Part shown: in pieces, positions 17,485 through 26,719 of the stretch | How the letters are laid out: every line of letters begins with the position of its first letter | Position numbering within the stretch: the first letter of the stretch is position 1 | Source: Cryobacterium sp. Y29 | GTDB taxonomy: Bacteria; Actinomycetota; Actinomycetes; Actinomycetales; Microbacteriaceae | Direction of reading: 5' to 3' | Assembly (NCBI RefSeq): GCF_002929825.1 | Contig: NZ_PJJN01000028.1 | Location: 62,001 to 126,000 of the forward strand | Length of the DNA stretch: 64,000 nucleotides | Program-made: the position numbers and the translations under genes | Notes under the pieces: model-generated | The model's input: the letters and a program-made list of their open reading frames with translations, nothing else | The model's database searches: none | What the model was told of the DNA's origin: nothing

Positions 17485-19356
17485 TCAGCGACCGGCCGCG
17501 TATCCCTGCGCCCCGCGTGCATCTGCCGCCGCCTGCAGCAGCCCGCTCCGCGGGTCGCGAGTGACCGCTGAGACGCGACCGATCGCCCAGTCGCCGGCCC
17601 GGGTGATCCGGTGGCCGCGCCCTTCCAGTTCGGCGATGACTGTCTCGCCGAGCCGATCCTCGACTACGGCGCCGCCGGGTTCCCAGGTACGCGGCCAGAA
17701 CGAGCCCGGAAACGAGGTGCTGTGAAAGGCGGGCGCATCGATCGCCTGCTGCGGAGTGTACCCGCCGACGATCGTGCGCAGCAGATACAGCAACTGCCAC
17801 TGGTCCTGCTGGTCACCGCCGGGGGAGCCAAGCGCCGCCACCGCCTGCCCGTCCTTCAGCACGAGCGTCGGGGTGAGGGTCGTACGTGGGCGCTTACCGC
17901 CGGTCAGCGCCGACGGCGCGCCGGGCTCGAGCCAGGTCATCTGCAGGCGTGAACCGAGGCAGAATCCCAACTCGGGAATGGTCGGTGACGACTGCAGCCA
18001 GCCACCAGACGGTGTCGCCGAGACCATGTTGCCCCAGCGATCGACGACGTCGATGTGGCAGGTGTCGCCGCGCATTTCACCGGTCGCGAGGGTTTCTGGC
18101 TCAGCTTCGGTGCGGGCCGGTGCATCGACCGTTGGTTCGCCGACTGCAGCGGATGCCTGCGCACCCTGCTTCGTCAACGCCGCGGTCGTGTACGCGGTGC
18201 GCAGCACCGGGTAATACGGGGTGTAGCCGGGTACGAGGCCAGGGCGAAGCTCGTGCGAGGCGGTCTCCGTGATGAGCGCGCGGCGGGCGGCCGCGTAGAC
18301 GGGCGACAGGAGGTAATCGAGCGGTACGGTGTCAAGCGGCATTTCGGCGTCGCCATAGTAGGCTTCCCGGTCGGCGATCGCCAACTTCTGGGCCTCCAAG
18401 ATGGTGTGCGCGCCGAGCGCGGTAGATGGGTCGAGCTCGGCGTCGCTAAACCCCTCCAGAATCATCAGGGTCTGGAGCAACGCCGGTCCTTGCCCCCAGG
18501 CGCCGGTTTTAGCGATCGTGTGGCCGCGAAAAACGACCGTTGTGGCTTCTTCGATGCTCGCTTCGAAGCCGGCCAGGTCGGCCAGTGTCATGACACCGGC
18601 ATGATCGGTGCCGGAGGAATGCCGGTGCGGGGTCTGCCCGAAGTCGACGATGGCCCGGGCCACGAATCCTTCCCGCCACTCCTGCCGGGCCGCGTCGATG
18701 CGTTCCTTTCTCGTCGCGACGGCCCTGGTGGCGCTGGCCGCGATCAGCCGGTCGAGACTCCTCGCCCAGGCTTCATTGGTCACCAGGTCACCGGCTGCGG
18801 GCAGGGTGCCATTTGGCATCCACTGTGCTGCCGAGGTCGGCCAGTGCTGTGAGAACAGGGCCGCGACCGAGCTGATGGTGGCGACGACCCGGCCCAGAAC
18901 AGGATGCCCATCTCGGGCGTAGCCGCGGGCGAACGCGAGCACTTCGGGCAGCTCCCAGGTACCGAAGTCGCGCAGCAGCACGAGCCAGGCGTCGACTGCG
19001 CCGGGAACGGCTGCGGCGAGCGCCCCCGATCCGGGAACGAGGTCGAGGCCCTCGGACCGGTAGTGTTCGATGGAGGCTGCCTGTGGGGCCGGCCCCTGCC
19101 CCATCAGCACGCGCGGAGCATCCGGTTCACTCGCTGTCACGAAGACGCCGGTCATATCGCCGCCGGGTCCGTTTAGGTGCGGTTCGACGATGTGCAAAAC
19201 GAAGGCACCGGCCACGGCTGCGTCGAAGGCGTTGCCACCCCGTTCGAGCACGGCCTGGGCGCAGGCCGTAGCGAGCCAGTGCGTGGAGGCGGTCATTCCG
19301 AAGGTTCCCCGCAGGGTCGGACGGGTGGTGAAGACGTTCGGTGCGGTATAGGTCAC
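17485..19356 (-). CDS. Gamma-glutamyltransferase family protein
   Basis: The 623-residue Ntn-hydrolase of the GGT family has the N-terminal ASTHWLATACAQAVLERGG and NAFDAAVAGAFVLHIVEPHLN-type segments and the substrate loop NGPGGDMTG. The autocatalytic processing/nucleophile Thr is in GDTCHIDVVDRWGNMVS near residue 430, and the oxyanion region reads RPRTTLTPTLVLKDG with SPGGDQQDQW. GGTs cleave gamma-glutamyl bonds (glutathione, capsule poly-Glu); acylase-type relatives act on other amides. No signal peptide is visible, so it is probably cytoplasmic. The GTG start has only a very close GGGGAG, so the exact start is uncertain. Confidence 0.87.
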   Translation of the reverse strand: MTYTAPNVFTTRPTLRGTFGMTASTHWLATACAQAVLERGGNAFDAAVAGAFVLHIVEPHLNGPGGDMTGVFVTASEPDAPRVLMGQGPAPQAASIEHYRSEGLDLVPGSGALAAAVPGAVDAWLVLLRDFGTWELPEVLAFARGYARDGHPVLGRVVATISSVAALFSQHWPTSAAQWMPNGTLPAAGDLVTNEAWARSLDRLIAASATRAVATRKERIDAARQEWREGFVARAIVDFGQTPHRHSSGTDHAGVMTLADLAGFEASIEEATTVVFRGHTIAKTGAWGQGPALLQTLMILEGFSDAELDPSTALGAHTILEAQKLAIADREAYYGDAEMPLDTVPLDYLLSPVYAAARRALITETASHELRPGLVPGYTPYYPVLRTAYTTAALTKQGAQASAAVGEPTVDAPARTEAEPETLATGEMRGDTCHIDVVDRWGNMVSATPSGGWLQSSPTIPELGFCLGSRLQMTWLEPGAPSALTGGKRPRTTLTPTLVLKDGQAVAALGSPGGDQQDQWQLLYLLRTIVGGYTPQQAIDAPAFHSTSFPGSFWPRTWEPGGAVVEDRLGETVIAELEGRGHRITRAGDWAIGRVSAVTRDPRSGLLQAAADARGAQGYAAGR

Positions 19357-19580
19357 CTCCCCACCCTCGCACGAGTGGTGGCACGGTGCGCCCGTGGAGC
19401 CCGACCCGGAGTCGTTGCGACGTGATCGGATGCCGAGCGCCGGATGTATTCGATTATCTGCCTCGAATTGGCTCGATTCGTGCGATGATCAGGCCAAGAG
19501 TGTGCGCGCCCGTCGTCGCAGGCTGTGATCAGGATCTCTGCCCGGCAGCTGCGCAAACCCGAGACGAGGAAAGACAATAA

Positions 19581-20087
19581 ATGGACTTTGATTGGGAATT
19601 CAACGGATTGCCGTTGCACGTGCTGATCGTGCACGCGGTCGTGATCGTGGTGCCGTTGGCCGCGCTGTGCGCGGTGCTCACTGCCTTCTGGCCGACCGTT
19701 CGGCGGCGGCTGGGCATCGTGACGCCGCTCATCGCCCTCGCCGCGCTCGTGTTGGTTCCCCTCGCGGTGCAGGCAGGCGAATGGCTGCAGTCCCGCCTCG
19801 TCACCATCACACCATTGCTCGGCGCGCACACGTCCCTGGGTGAAACCTTGCTGCCGTGGGTGATCGCTCTGTTCCTCGTGGCTGTGCTGCAATGGGGCTG
19901 GTATCGCTACATCAATGGAGACGGCGCCCGCTCCGCGTCCGTTCTGCGCAGCCGTACCGGGCGCCTGATTGCCACCGTCATTATCGATCTCGCGGTTGTG
20001 GTGAGCGCGGTCGGAGCAGTGATCACCGTGGCGCTCATTGGAGAATCGGGATCCCGGGCAGTCTGGACCGACCTCTTCACCTCGTAG
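19581..20087 (+). CDS. DUF2231-like integral membrane protein
   Basis: The 168-residue product has four hydrophobic segments (about 12-35, 45-65, 92-112, 128-152). The N-terminus GLPLHVLIVHAVVIVVPLAA resembles DUF2231 proteins, which open with a conserved His-containing first helix (two His here). The family is of unknown function and is sometimes linked to haem or redox membrane complexes. GAGGAAAG lies just upstream of the ATG, and a strong terminator touches the stop codon, so this is a single-gene unit. Confidence 0.75.
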   Translation: MDFDWEFNGLPLHVLIVHAVVIVVPLAALCAVLTAFWPTVRRRLGIVTPLIALAALVLVPLAVQAGEWLQSRLVTITPLLGAHTSLGETLLPWVIALFLVAVLQWGWYRYINGDGARSASVLRSRTGRLIATVIIDLAVVVSAVGAVITVALIGESGSRAVWTDLFTS

Positions 20088-20114
20088 GGGTGCCGCTCAT
20101 AAGTGCGGCACCCC
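20087..20114 (+). terminator. Hairpin terminator of the DUF2231-like gene
   Basis: A perfect 10-bp stem GGGGTGCCGC / GCGGCACCCC has the loop TCATAAGT and starts at the last base of the stop codon. It is followed by TGTCTCGTCT, with no true T-tract. It may also serve the convergent FHA gene. Confidence 0.65.
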
Positions 20115-20129
20115 TGTCTCGTCTGCTGG

Positions 20130-21131
20130 TCAGGCGCGACGCCTGGGCGGTTGAGGTTTCTGCACGGCCAGTTCGCCCCCCACTCGTCCGCCGAACGGAC
20201 GGCCGTGATCGGCGAACTCCTCGCGAAAGTAGCCCATCCGCCACGGTCCCATTTCGAGTCGTGAACCGGTGCGCAGAATCTGCCCGTTGCGGATGCTGCG
20301 ACCGTCGTCGGACGGTCGAGAGCTACCCGAGACGTCACCGGTGGCAAACAGACGGTATTCGTCGTTGTCATCGTGGCGAATCTCGGCGTGCAAGGGTTTC
20401 AGCCCCGGCAGTTGCAGATCGGCCGCAGCCGAGGATCCGATCGTTGTTATGCCCGGCAGTAGATTGAACTCACGGGGCATCTGCCCGTTCCAGTTCTGTG
20501 ACCCCACGACGAAAATGAGTCGAGGACGCCCGCTTCCGGCCGTGTAGTGAGTCGTCGTCACGCGGCGGCGACTGCGCCGGTCGAAGGTCGGAGCGAGCGG
20601 GAATACGGTCGATGGCGGAAGCGGAATCGCCACGGGCATCCGTGACTGTCCTCGCATTCGCGCTTGTACCAGCGGGCCCAAAGCGGCGCGGGACCCGAGG
20701 ACGATGTTCGGCGACCGCGTCACCAGACGTTGCGTGACGGATGCCCGCACGTCGCCCAGCCGGGCGATCAGCCCGACGGGACCGGTGATGGAAACAGTCA
20801 GGCCGCGACTGGCCAACTCGGAGGCGAGCGTGCGCAGCGGTTCCAGATTGAGTGCTCGGCCCTGCACGAACATTTCGGGGTTGCTCGTAAAGACAGTGAT
20901 TTCAGAACCGTTGGCAGTCACCGTGCCGTGCATGGCATCCTCTGCCCCGAAGGAATCACCGAATTCTGAACCGGTCGAATCCGTATCAGGATTAGCCTTC
21001 GAAGCGCCGACTGCCCCGGTGGGCTCCACCAGGGAGAAGCCGAGATCGATGTTCAGCTTGACGCGGGAAGGTGTCCGTTTGGCGGCGGATACTTTCGAAT
21101 TTCCCGTTGGGGAGCCCGCTGAGGCGTTCAC
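20130..21131 (-). CDS. FHA domain-containing protein
   Basis: The 333-residue product has a low-complexity N-terminus (about 1-50), a middle region of unknown fold (about 70-170) and a C-terminal FHA domain (about 225-310). The FHA segment shows TTIGSSAAADLQLPG, LKPLHAEIRHDD and IRNGQILRTGSRLEMG; FHA domains bind phosphothreonine peptides, usually products of Ser/Thr kinases. The common Gly-Arg of the first FHA strand is Gly-Ser here, so phosphopeptide affinity may be altered. The GTG start is supported by GGAG at 5 bases and lies one base after the upstream stop, so it is translationally coupled. Confidence 0.75.
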   Translation of the reverse strand: MNASAGSPTGNSKVSAAKRTPSRVKLNIDLGFSLVEPTGAVGASKANPDTDSTGSEFGDSFGAEDAMHGTVTANGSEITVFTSNPEMFVQGRALNLEPLRTLASELASRGLTVSITGPVGLIARLGDVRASVTQRLVTRSPNIVLGSRAALGPLVQARMRGQSRMPVAIPLPPSTVFPLAPTFDRRSRRRVTTTHYTAGSGRPRLIFVVGSQNWNGQMPREFNLLPGITTIGSSAAADLQLPGLKPLHAEIRHDDNDEYRLFATGDVSGSSRPSDDGRSIRNGQILRTGSRLEMGPWRMGYFREEFADHGRPFGGRVGGELAVQKPQPPRRRA

Positions 21132-21132
21132 A

Positions 21133-21405
21133 TTAGCTCCGAAAGGGGTCGGAGCCGGCTGTCTTCTCGTCGCTGGTGGTGACGCGCAGGGTGCCGTTGA
21201 ATTTCCACACTGCTCGCGGGGCATCGGGGCCGATGTCGCGGGGAACCTCGACGACCATATCAACGAAACTGTAGTTGATAGCGGCGCCTTTGCCCGTAAG
21301 GTACGACCACATCTCCTGCCCGAGGTCGGTCCAGTCTGTGATGGTGCGCTCCGCGCTGTCAGGGGAGCTTTCGACATTACCCAGGTACGTCTGTCGTTCG
21401 GTCAC
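21133..21405 (-). CDS. Hypothetical protein coupled to the FHA gene
   Basis: This is a 90-residue acidic protein of unknown function, with segments like DWTDLGQEMWSYLTGKG and MVVEVPRDIGPDAPRAVW. It shows no signal peptide or membrane helix. The GTG start at 21405 has AGGAAC 5 bases upstream. The one-base gap to the FHA gene strongly suggests a shared transcript and function, possibly a small partner of the FHA protein. Its predicted alpha/beta content (WKFNGTLRVTTS strand) suggests a compact domain. Confidence 0.65.
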   Translation of the reverse strand: MTERQTYLGNVESSPDSAERTITDWTDLGQEMWSYLTGKGAAINYSFVDMVVEVPRDIGPDAPRAVWKFNGTLRVTTSDEKTAGSDPFRS

Positions 21406-21543
21406 GGTAGGTTCCTTTTCGCTCGCAGGGAAAATGTTGCCGGTTCCGGTAGCTGCGCCGGTCACGAGGACGAACCTCGAGATTACCTACTTTAGCTACC
21501 TAGTTGTGCGGCGTAAAGGATTCCACGCAAACGGGAACGGGTA

Positions 21544-21822
21544 TCACTCGGCGTCGAGGTCGGTCTCGAGAATCTTGACGAGGGAGTCGAGAGCCTCGTC
21601 GGCGCCGTCGCCCTCTGCCCGCAACACCACGGTGTCGCCGTTGGAGGCGCCTAGGCTCATGATCGAGAGAATGCTCGAGGCATCCATGGCGTCGTCGACC
21701 GGTTCGCCGGCCATGGCGATGGTGACCTCGATGGGTAATTCGCCAACGGCGGCGACGAAAATACCAGCCGGGCGGGCGTGCAGGCCGACGCGACTGGCAA
21801 TGACGGCGGTTCGTTCAGACAT
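21544..21822 (-). CDS. ptsH: HPr, phosphocarrier protein of the PTS
   Basis: HPr takes a phosphoryl group from Enzyme I and passes it to EIIA domains. The 92-residue product has the active His at position 15 in SRVGLHARPAG. The expected central helix segment DASSILSIMSLGA aligns with the regulatory-serine region. Length is normal. It is the last gene of the fructose PTS group and lies 56 bases after ptsI on the same strand. AGGATCC precedes the ATG. Confidence 0.95.
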   Translation of the reverse strand: MSERTAVIASRVGLHARPAGIFVAAVGELPIEVTIAMAGEPVDDAMDASSILSIMSLGASNGDTVVLRAEGDGADEALDSLVKILETDLDAE

Positions 21823-21878
21823 GGGATCCTCCTGAGTAGGCGTGTGAAAAGTCAGCGAGATGAAAAGGGTTCGACGGG

Positions 21879-23621
21879 TTAGAGACCCAGCGTATTAAGA
21901 ATGGGTAGTTGCTCGCGAACCAAACGACGCGCGTCCGTTGCCGAGTGCGCCGTCAACGCCAGTTTGGCGAGCTGCTGCGCCTCGGGGAGCGTCACACTCG
22001 CGAGTACCGCGGCGACGGACGACAGTGCCCGCGCGGTCATCGACAGTGTGGCCACGCCGAGTCCGACGAGTACGACTGCCAGGGCGGGATCGGCTGCGGC
22101 CTCGCCGCAGACACCGACCGGTTTGTCGTGCCCCTCGTCGCGCGAGCCGTTCACGGTGAGACGAATCAGGTGCAAAACGGCTGGCTGCCAGGGCGTGTTG
22201 AGGGCGGCGAGCGGGCCGAGCTGGCGGTCGGCGGCCATGGCATATTGGGTGAGGTCGTTGGTGCCGAGGCTCACGAAATCGACGTGCTCAAGAATGCTCG
22301 CGGCGGTCAGCGCGGCCGAGGGCACTTCGATCATAACGCCGGGTGTCGCGAGGCCGGCGGCTGAGCAGAGTGAGGCGAAGTGCTCGGCTTCCTCCGCGGT
22401 GGAGATCATCGGGGCCATCACCCACACGTGCGCTTGGGTACCCTCAGCGGCTTGGGCGATAGCGGTGAGCTGACGCTCGAGCACGCCGGGCGAGGTGAAA
22501 TCGGTGCGGTAGCCGCGCACGCCGAGGGCCGGGTTGGGCTCGGAGGCATCCGTCAGAAACGGTAGCGGCTTGTCGGCGCCGGCATCAAGGGTGCGCACGA
22601 CGACCTTCTTACCGGGAAAAGCATCGAACACCCCGCGGTAAGCCTCCACCTGTTCAGCGATGGACGGCTCGGTGTCGCGTTCCAGAAAACAAAACTCAGT
22701 GCGCAGCAGGCCAACGCCCTCGGCACCGGCTGCCGCGGCCTTGACCGCATCCTTCGAGCCGCCGACATTGGAGAGCAGGGGAACCAAGTGGCCGTCCTGC
22801 AGCCGCCCGGTGCCGTCGAACGCGGCTAGGGCGGCGGAGCTGGTCTCCCAAGCTGTGGCGAGGGCGACCTCGTCGGCTCCGGGGTCGACCAGAATGGTGC
22901 CCGCAGCCCCGTCGACGAAGATGCGGGTGCCATTTGCGAGGGCGGTGACCCCGACAGCGGCGACCACCGCGGGCAGCCCGAGCGCGCGGGCGATGATAGC
23001 CGTATGGGACTGCGGTCCGCCGCTCGAGGTGACGAGCGCGATCACCTTCGCCGGGTCGAGGGTGGCGGTGTCGGCCGGTGCGAGGTCCTCGGCTATCAGA
23101 ATGAACGGCGTGTCAGAATAGGGAATGCCAGGGGCCGGAACGCCGCGCAGCTCGGCGACGATGCGCCCGCGCACGTCGAGAACGTCGGTCGCCCGCTCGG
23201 CCATGTAGCCCCCGAGGTTGTGCAGCATCTCGGCCACCGACGCCGCTGCGTCCCAAATGGCCCGCTCCGGCGAGGCACCGTTGATAATGAGCTTGATGGC
23301 GGCCTTGACCAGCATCGGGTCATTCGCCATCAGAGCCGTCGCCTCCAGCACCTCCCGGCCGGCACCGAAGGCGCCGACCGAGCGGGCGGTGAGGTTGGTC
23401 TGCACGGCCTTGGCGGCGGTACGCAGAGCGGTGGATGCTTCCTCCGGCGACGTTCCCTCGGTCAGACTCTCACCCACGGCGGGTTCGCGCACGGCCTGGG
23501 GCATCAACAAAATGGAGCCGATGATGCGTCCGGGGCTGACTCCGACTCCAGCGAAGGTGCGGCCGATTTCGGACTGGTCTGTACTGGCACTGCCTGGAAG
23601 CGTCTGCACGATCGTCCTCAT
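21879..23621 (-). CDS. ptsI: Enzyme I of the PTS (phosphoenolpyruvate-protein phosphotransferase)
   Basis: This 580-residue cytoplasmic enzyme starts the PTS cascade by autophosphorylation from PEP. The phosphorylated His is in GGPQSHTAIIARALGLP near residue 206. The PEP-binding TIM barrel has LLRTEFCFLERD and VVRTLDAGADKP, then VDFVSLGTNDLTQYAMA, and the catalytic Cys in PVGVCGEAAADP near residue 516. The length is typical. It follows fruA after 75 bases and precedes ptsH, so a fructose-induced supply of general PTS proteins is likely. Confidence 0.96.
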   Translation of the reverse strand: MRTIVQTLPGSASTDQSEIGRTFAGVGVSPGRIIGSILLMPQAVREPAVGESLTEGTSPEEASTALRTAAKAVQTNLTARSVGAFGAGREVLEATALMANDPMLVKAAIKLIINGASPERAIWDAAASVAEMLHNLGGYMAERATDVLDVRGRIVAELRGVPAPGIPYSDTPFILIAEDLAPADTATLDPAKVIALVTSSGGPQSHTAIIARALGLPAVVAAVGVTALANGTRIFVDGAAGTILVDPGADEVALATAWETSSAALAAFDGTGRLQDGHLVPLLSNVGGSKDAVKAAAAGAEGVGLLRTEFCFLERDTEPSIAEQVEAYRGVFDAFPGKKVVVRTLDAGADKPLPFLTDASEPNPALGVRGYRTDFTSPGVLERQLTAIAQAAEGTQAHVWVMAPMISTAEEAEHFASLCSAAGLATPGVMIEVPSAALTAASILEHVDFVSLGTNDLTQYAMAADRQLGPLAALNTPWQPAVLHLIRLTVNGSRDEGHDKPVGVCGEAAADPALAVVLVGLGVATLSMTARALSSVAAVLASVTLPEAQQLAKLALTAHSATDARRLVREQLPILNTLGL

Positions 23622-23696
23622 TCCTGTTCTCCCCAGCGGGCGGCTGGCGTTACTGTACTGCGTGTCGTTCCGCGCGCGTATCTGATGCTTGTCGGG

Positions 23697-25721
23697 TTAC
23701 GCGTCCACGAGAACGGCTTCCGGGGCGTCGACCGTGCGCTTCCGCACCGCGTAACGCTTGAGTCCGACGACGGCAAACGCCGATACAACAGTACCTATTG
23801 CAACGGCGAGCAGGAACAGCAGGAAGTTGTCAATGGCGAAGAACACGAATACTCCACCGTGCGGCGCCTTGCTCGTGATGTTCCAGGCCATCGACAGGCC
23901 ACCGGTGACGGCGGCGCCGAGCATGGCAGCCGGAATCACCCGGAACACGTCGGCGGCGGCGAACGGAATAGCACCTTCGGAGATGAACGAGGCACCGAGC
24001 AGCCAAGCCGCCTTGCCGTTCTCGCGCTCAGTCACGCTGAACAGCTTCTTGTCGAGAACGGTGGCGAGGGCCATCGCGAGCGGCGGCACCATGCCGGCGG
24101 CCATGACTGCGGCCATGATCTGCCACGGCGCCTGGTTGGCGAGGGTTGCCGCACCGAGGCCGGCGACGGCGAAGGCATAGGCGACCTTGTTGACCGGGCC
24201 GCCAAGGTCGAAGGCCATCATGAGGCCCAGGATGACACCGAGAATCACAGCGGATGCTCCGGTCATGCCGTTCAACCAGTCGCCCAGTCCCACGGTGAGC
24301 AGCGCGATGGGCCCGCCGAGAACGATGAACATCAAACCGGAGGCGACGATCGACGCGATCAGGGGAATGATTACGACGGGCATCAGGCTGCGCAGCCAGC
24401 GCGGAACGTTGAGCTTGGCGAAGCTCGCGGCCACGACACCGGCGAGCAGGCCACCGACGATACCGCCGAGGAATCCAGCACCCATGAAACCGGCGACGGA
24501 GCCGGCGACGAAGCCCGGTGCGATACCGGGACGGTCGGCGATGGCGAAGGAGATGTAGCCGGCCAGCGCAGGAACCAGGAAGCCCATCGACAGGGCACCG
24601 ATCTTGAAGAAGACCGCCCCGAGATAGACACCCAACCCGCCGAGAACGTTCGCCCCACCGTCCGGCAGATTGAAGAGGCTGTTGTTCAGCACCACCTCGT
24701 CGGCTACATCCGTGATCGCGTAGCCGCCGAGCAAAAAGCCGAGGGCGATGAGCAGGCCTCCGCCGGCGACGAAGGGAATCATGTAGCTGACACCGGTGAG
24801 TAGCGCGCGCTTGAGCTTCTGGCCCAGGTGCTCGCTCTTCTCCGTCGCGTCATTCTGGTCAACGGTTCCGCTGACCCGACGGGCATTCGGGTTGAGGGCA
24901 GCCGCGAGGGCCTCCTCGATCAACCGGCCGGGTTCGTCGATGCCGCGCTTGACCGGGGCGTTGATGACGGGCTTGCCAGCGAAGCGTTCCCGGCCGCGCA
25001 CGTCGACGTCGACGGCGAAGATGACGGCGTCGGCCGCAGCGATGACCGCGGGGTCGAGCGGGGTGAGGCCGGCTGACCCCTGGGTTTCCACCTGGAGGTC
25101 GACTCCAACCGCTTGAGCCGCGGCAACCAGGGAGTCGGCAGCCATGTAGGTGTGCGCGATGCCGGTCGGGCAGGCGGTGACGGCGACGATTCGCTTCGTA
25201 CCGGTCCGTGCTGGACCGGTACGGGTATTCGCACTGTCACGGGCAGCGTGGGCGCCGGCTGCTACGGCCACCGGGGCGACGACGTTGTTGACGAGTTCGA
25301 CGATCTGCTGCGTGTTCGATGCATCGCGCAGCGCAGCGGTGAAGTCCTTCTTCATGAGCGACCGGGCGAGCTTGGCCAAAATCTGCAGGTGCTCCTGGTC
25401 GGCGCCGCCGGGTGCGGCAATGAGAAAGACGAGGTCGGCCGGGCCGTCTTTCGAGCCGAAATCGACCGGGGTCGACAGGCGCGCGAGCGCGAGCGTGGGT
25501 TCCAGCACGGCGGTGGAGCGGCAGTGCGGAATAGCGAGCCCCCCCGGGATGCCGGTGGCCGTCTTCGCCTCGCGGGCGAGGGCATCCGCGTACAGAGCCT
25601 CGATTTCCGTGGCCCGACCCGACGCGACGACGAGCTCGGCCAGGTGCCGAATGACGTCCTTCGGCTCGGTACCGAGATAGGTGTCCAGAGCGACAAGCTC
25701 CGGGGTAATCAGTGCACTCAC
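23697..25721 (-). CDS. fruA: PTS fructose-specific EIIABC transporter
   Basis: The 674-residue fused permease imports fructose as fructose 1-phosphate. The N-terminal EIIA domain (about 1-150) has the phospho-His in GGLAIPHCRS near residue 67. A short linker leads to EIIB (about 180-275) with the phospho-Cys in VTACPTGIAHTYMAADSL. EIIC (about 310-660) has multiple helices (VSYMIPFVAGGGLLIALGF, GGPVNKVAYAFAVAG). Domain order A-B-C matches actinobacterial FruA. It overlaps fruK by 4 bases (ATGA). Confidence 0.96.
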   Translation of the reverse strand: MSALITPELVALDTYLGTEPKDVIRHLAELVVASGRATEIEALYADALAREAKTATGIPGGLAIPHCRSTAVLEPTLALARLSTPVDFGSKDGPADLVFLIAAPGGADQEHLQILAKLARSLMKKDFTAALRDASNTQQIVELVNNVVAPVAVAAGAHAARDSANTRTGPARTGTKRIVAVTACPTGIAHTYMAADSLVAAAQAVGVDLQVETQGSAGLTPLDPAVIAAADAVIFAVDVDVRGRERFAGKPVINAPVKRGIDEPGRLIEEALAAALNPNARRVSGTVDQNDATEKSEHLGQKLKRALLTGVSYMIPFVAGGGLLIALGFLLGGYAITDVADEVVLNNSLFNLPDGGANVLGGLGVYLGAVFFKIGALSMGFLVPALAGYISFAIADRPGIAPGFVAGSVAGFMGAGFLGGIVGGLLAGVVAASFAKLNVPRWLRSLMPVVIIPLIASIVASGLMFIVLGGPIALLTVGLGDWLNGMTGASAVILGVILGLMMAFDLGGPVNKVAYAFAVAGLGAATLANQAPWQIMAAVMAAGMVPPLAMALATVLDKKLFSVTERENGKAAWLLGASFISEGAIPFAAADVFRVIPAAMLGAAVTGGLSMAWNITSKAPHGGVFVFFAIDNFLLFLLAVAIGTVVSAFAVVGLKRYAVRKRTVDAPEAVLVDA

Positions 25722-26719
25722 TGGTCATCCTCCTTTGGATGTGTGGCCAGTACCAGCCGGGGGGCCGGTGCTGGGGCAAGGTCCGTCACGGTGACGGCGC
25801 TGGGGTTGGTTTGGTGCAGGGCAGGAACAGTGGAACCGGGTAGGGAGGCTGCGGCGGCGCCGTGGGCGGTGGCTTGGCGCAGGCAGGCACGGGCGCTCGC
25901 GCCGAGATTGCTCTGCAGCAGGTAGCCGGCCAGGGCGGAGTCGCCGGCGCCGACGGTGCTGACGGCACGCATCGGGGGAGTGGTAGCGAGCCAGCTGCCC
26001 TCGGCGGTGACGAGTACGGCACCCTTCGCTCCGAGCGTCGCGAGCACGGCACCGACACCGCCCGCGATGAGAACGCGAGCCGCGTCGACCACTCGCGCGG
26101 GGTTCGCCTCGAGCGTGTCGCCGTCGAACAGTCCGCTGAGCTCGGCGAGTTCCTCAGCGTTGGGCTTGAGCAGATCGGGGTGAGCCAGCGCGGCTGCGGC
26201 GAGCGGGCCGCCCGAGGAATCCACGGCGACCTTCGGTGCGTCACTGCCGAGCCGAGCGCGCAGCTCACGAATGATCTGGGCGTAGAAATCGTCGGGCACA
26301 CCGGGCGGAACCGACCCGGCCAGTACGAGCCAGCTCGCGCCGACCGCCTGCTCCAGCACCAGGTCGATGAGTGCACGCTGCTGGTCCGGACTCAGCCTCG
26401 GGCCGGGTTCATTGACTTTGGTCGTCGTGCCGTCGGGTTCGGTGATCGCGACGTTGCTGCGGAGCGGCTGGCCGATCGGCAGGCCGAGGTGCGGTACCCC
26501 GTGGCTGGTCAGGGCGATCAGCACCCGGTCGTCGGGGTCGCCCGGCAGAATGGCGAGGCTTCTGATGCCACTCGCTTCGAGGGCGCGGCAGATGTTGACG
26601 CCTTTGCCGCCGGGTTCGCCGTGGGCGGCGACCGCCCGTTGCACCTGGCCGCGCGCGAGCTGTCCAGCCAGTTCGATGGTGCGGTCGAGGCTCGGGTTGG
26701 GGGTCAGGGTGACGATCAT
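25718..26719 (-). CDS. fruK: 1-phosphofructokinase
   Basis: This kinase converts fructose 1-phosphate to fructose 1,6-bisphosphate, the step after FruA uptake. The 333-residue PfkB-family protein has TPNPSLDRT at the N-terminus, the substrate loop GEPGGKGVNICRALEASG near residues 36-53, and the ATP/anion-hole motif TVGAGDSALAGYLLQS with catalytic Asp near residue 258. It overlaps both fruR (upstream) and fruA (downstream) by 4 bases, so the three are translationally coupled. Confidence 0.95.
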   Translation of the reverse strand: MIVTLTPNPSLDRTIELAGQLARGQVQRAVAAHGEPGGKGVNICRALEASGIRSLAILPGDPDDRVLIALTSHGVPHLGLPIGQPLRSNVAITEPDGTTTKVNEPGPRLSPDQQRALIDLVLEQAVGASWLVLAGSVPPGVPDDFYAQIIRELRARLGSDAPKVAVDSSGGPLAAAALAHPDLLKPNAEELAELSGLFDGDTLEANPARVVDAARVLIAGGVGAVLATLGAKGAVLVTAEGSWLATTPPMRAVSTVGAGDSALAGYLLQSNLGASARACLRQATAHGAAAASLPGSTVPALHQTNPSAVTVTDLAPAPAPRLVLATHPKEDDQ

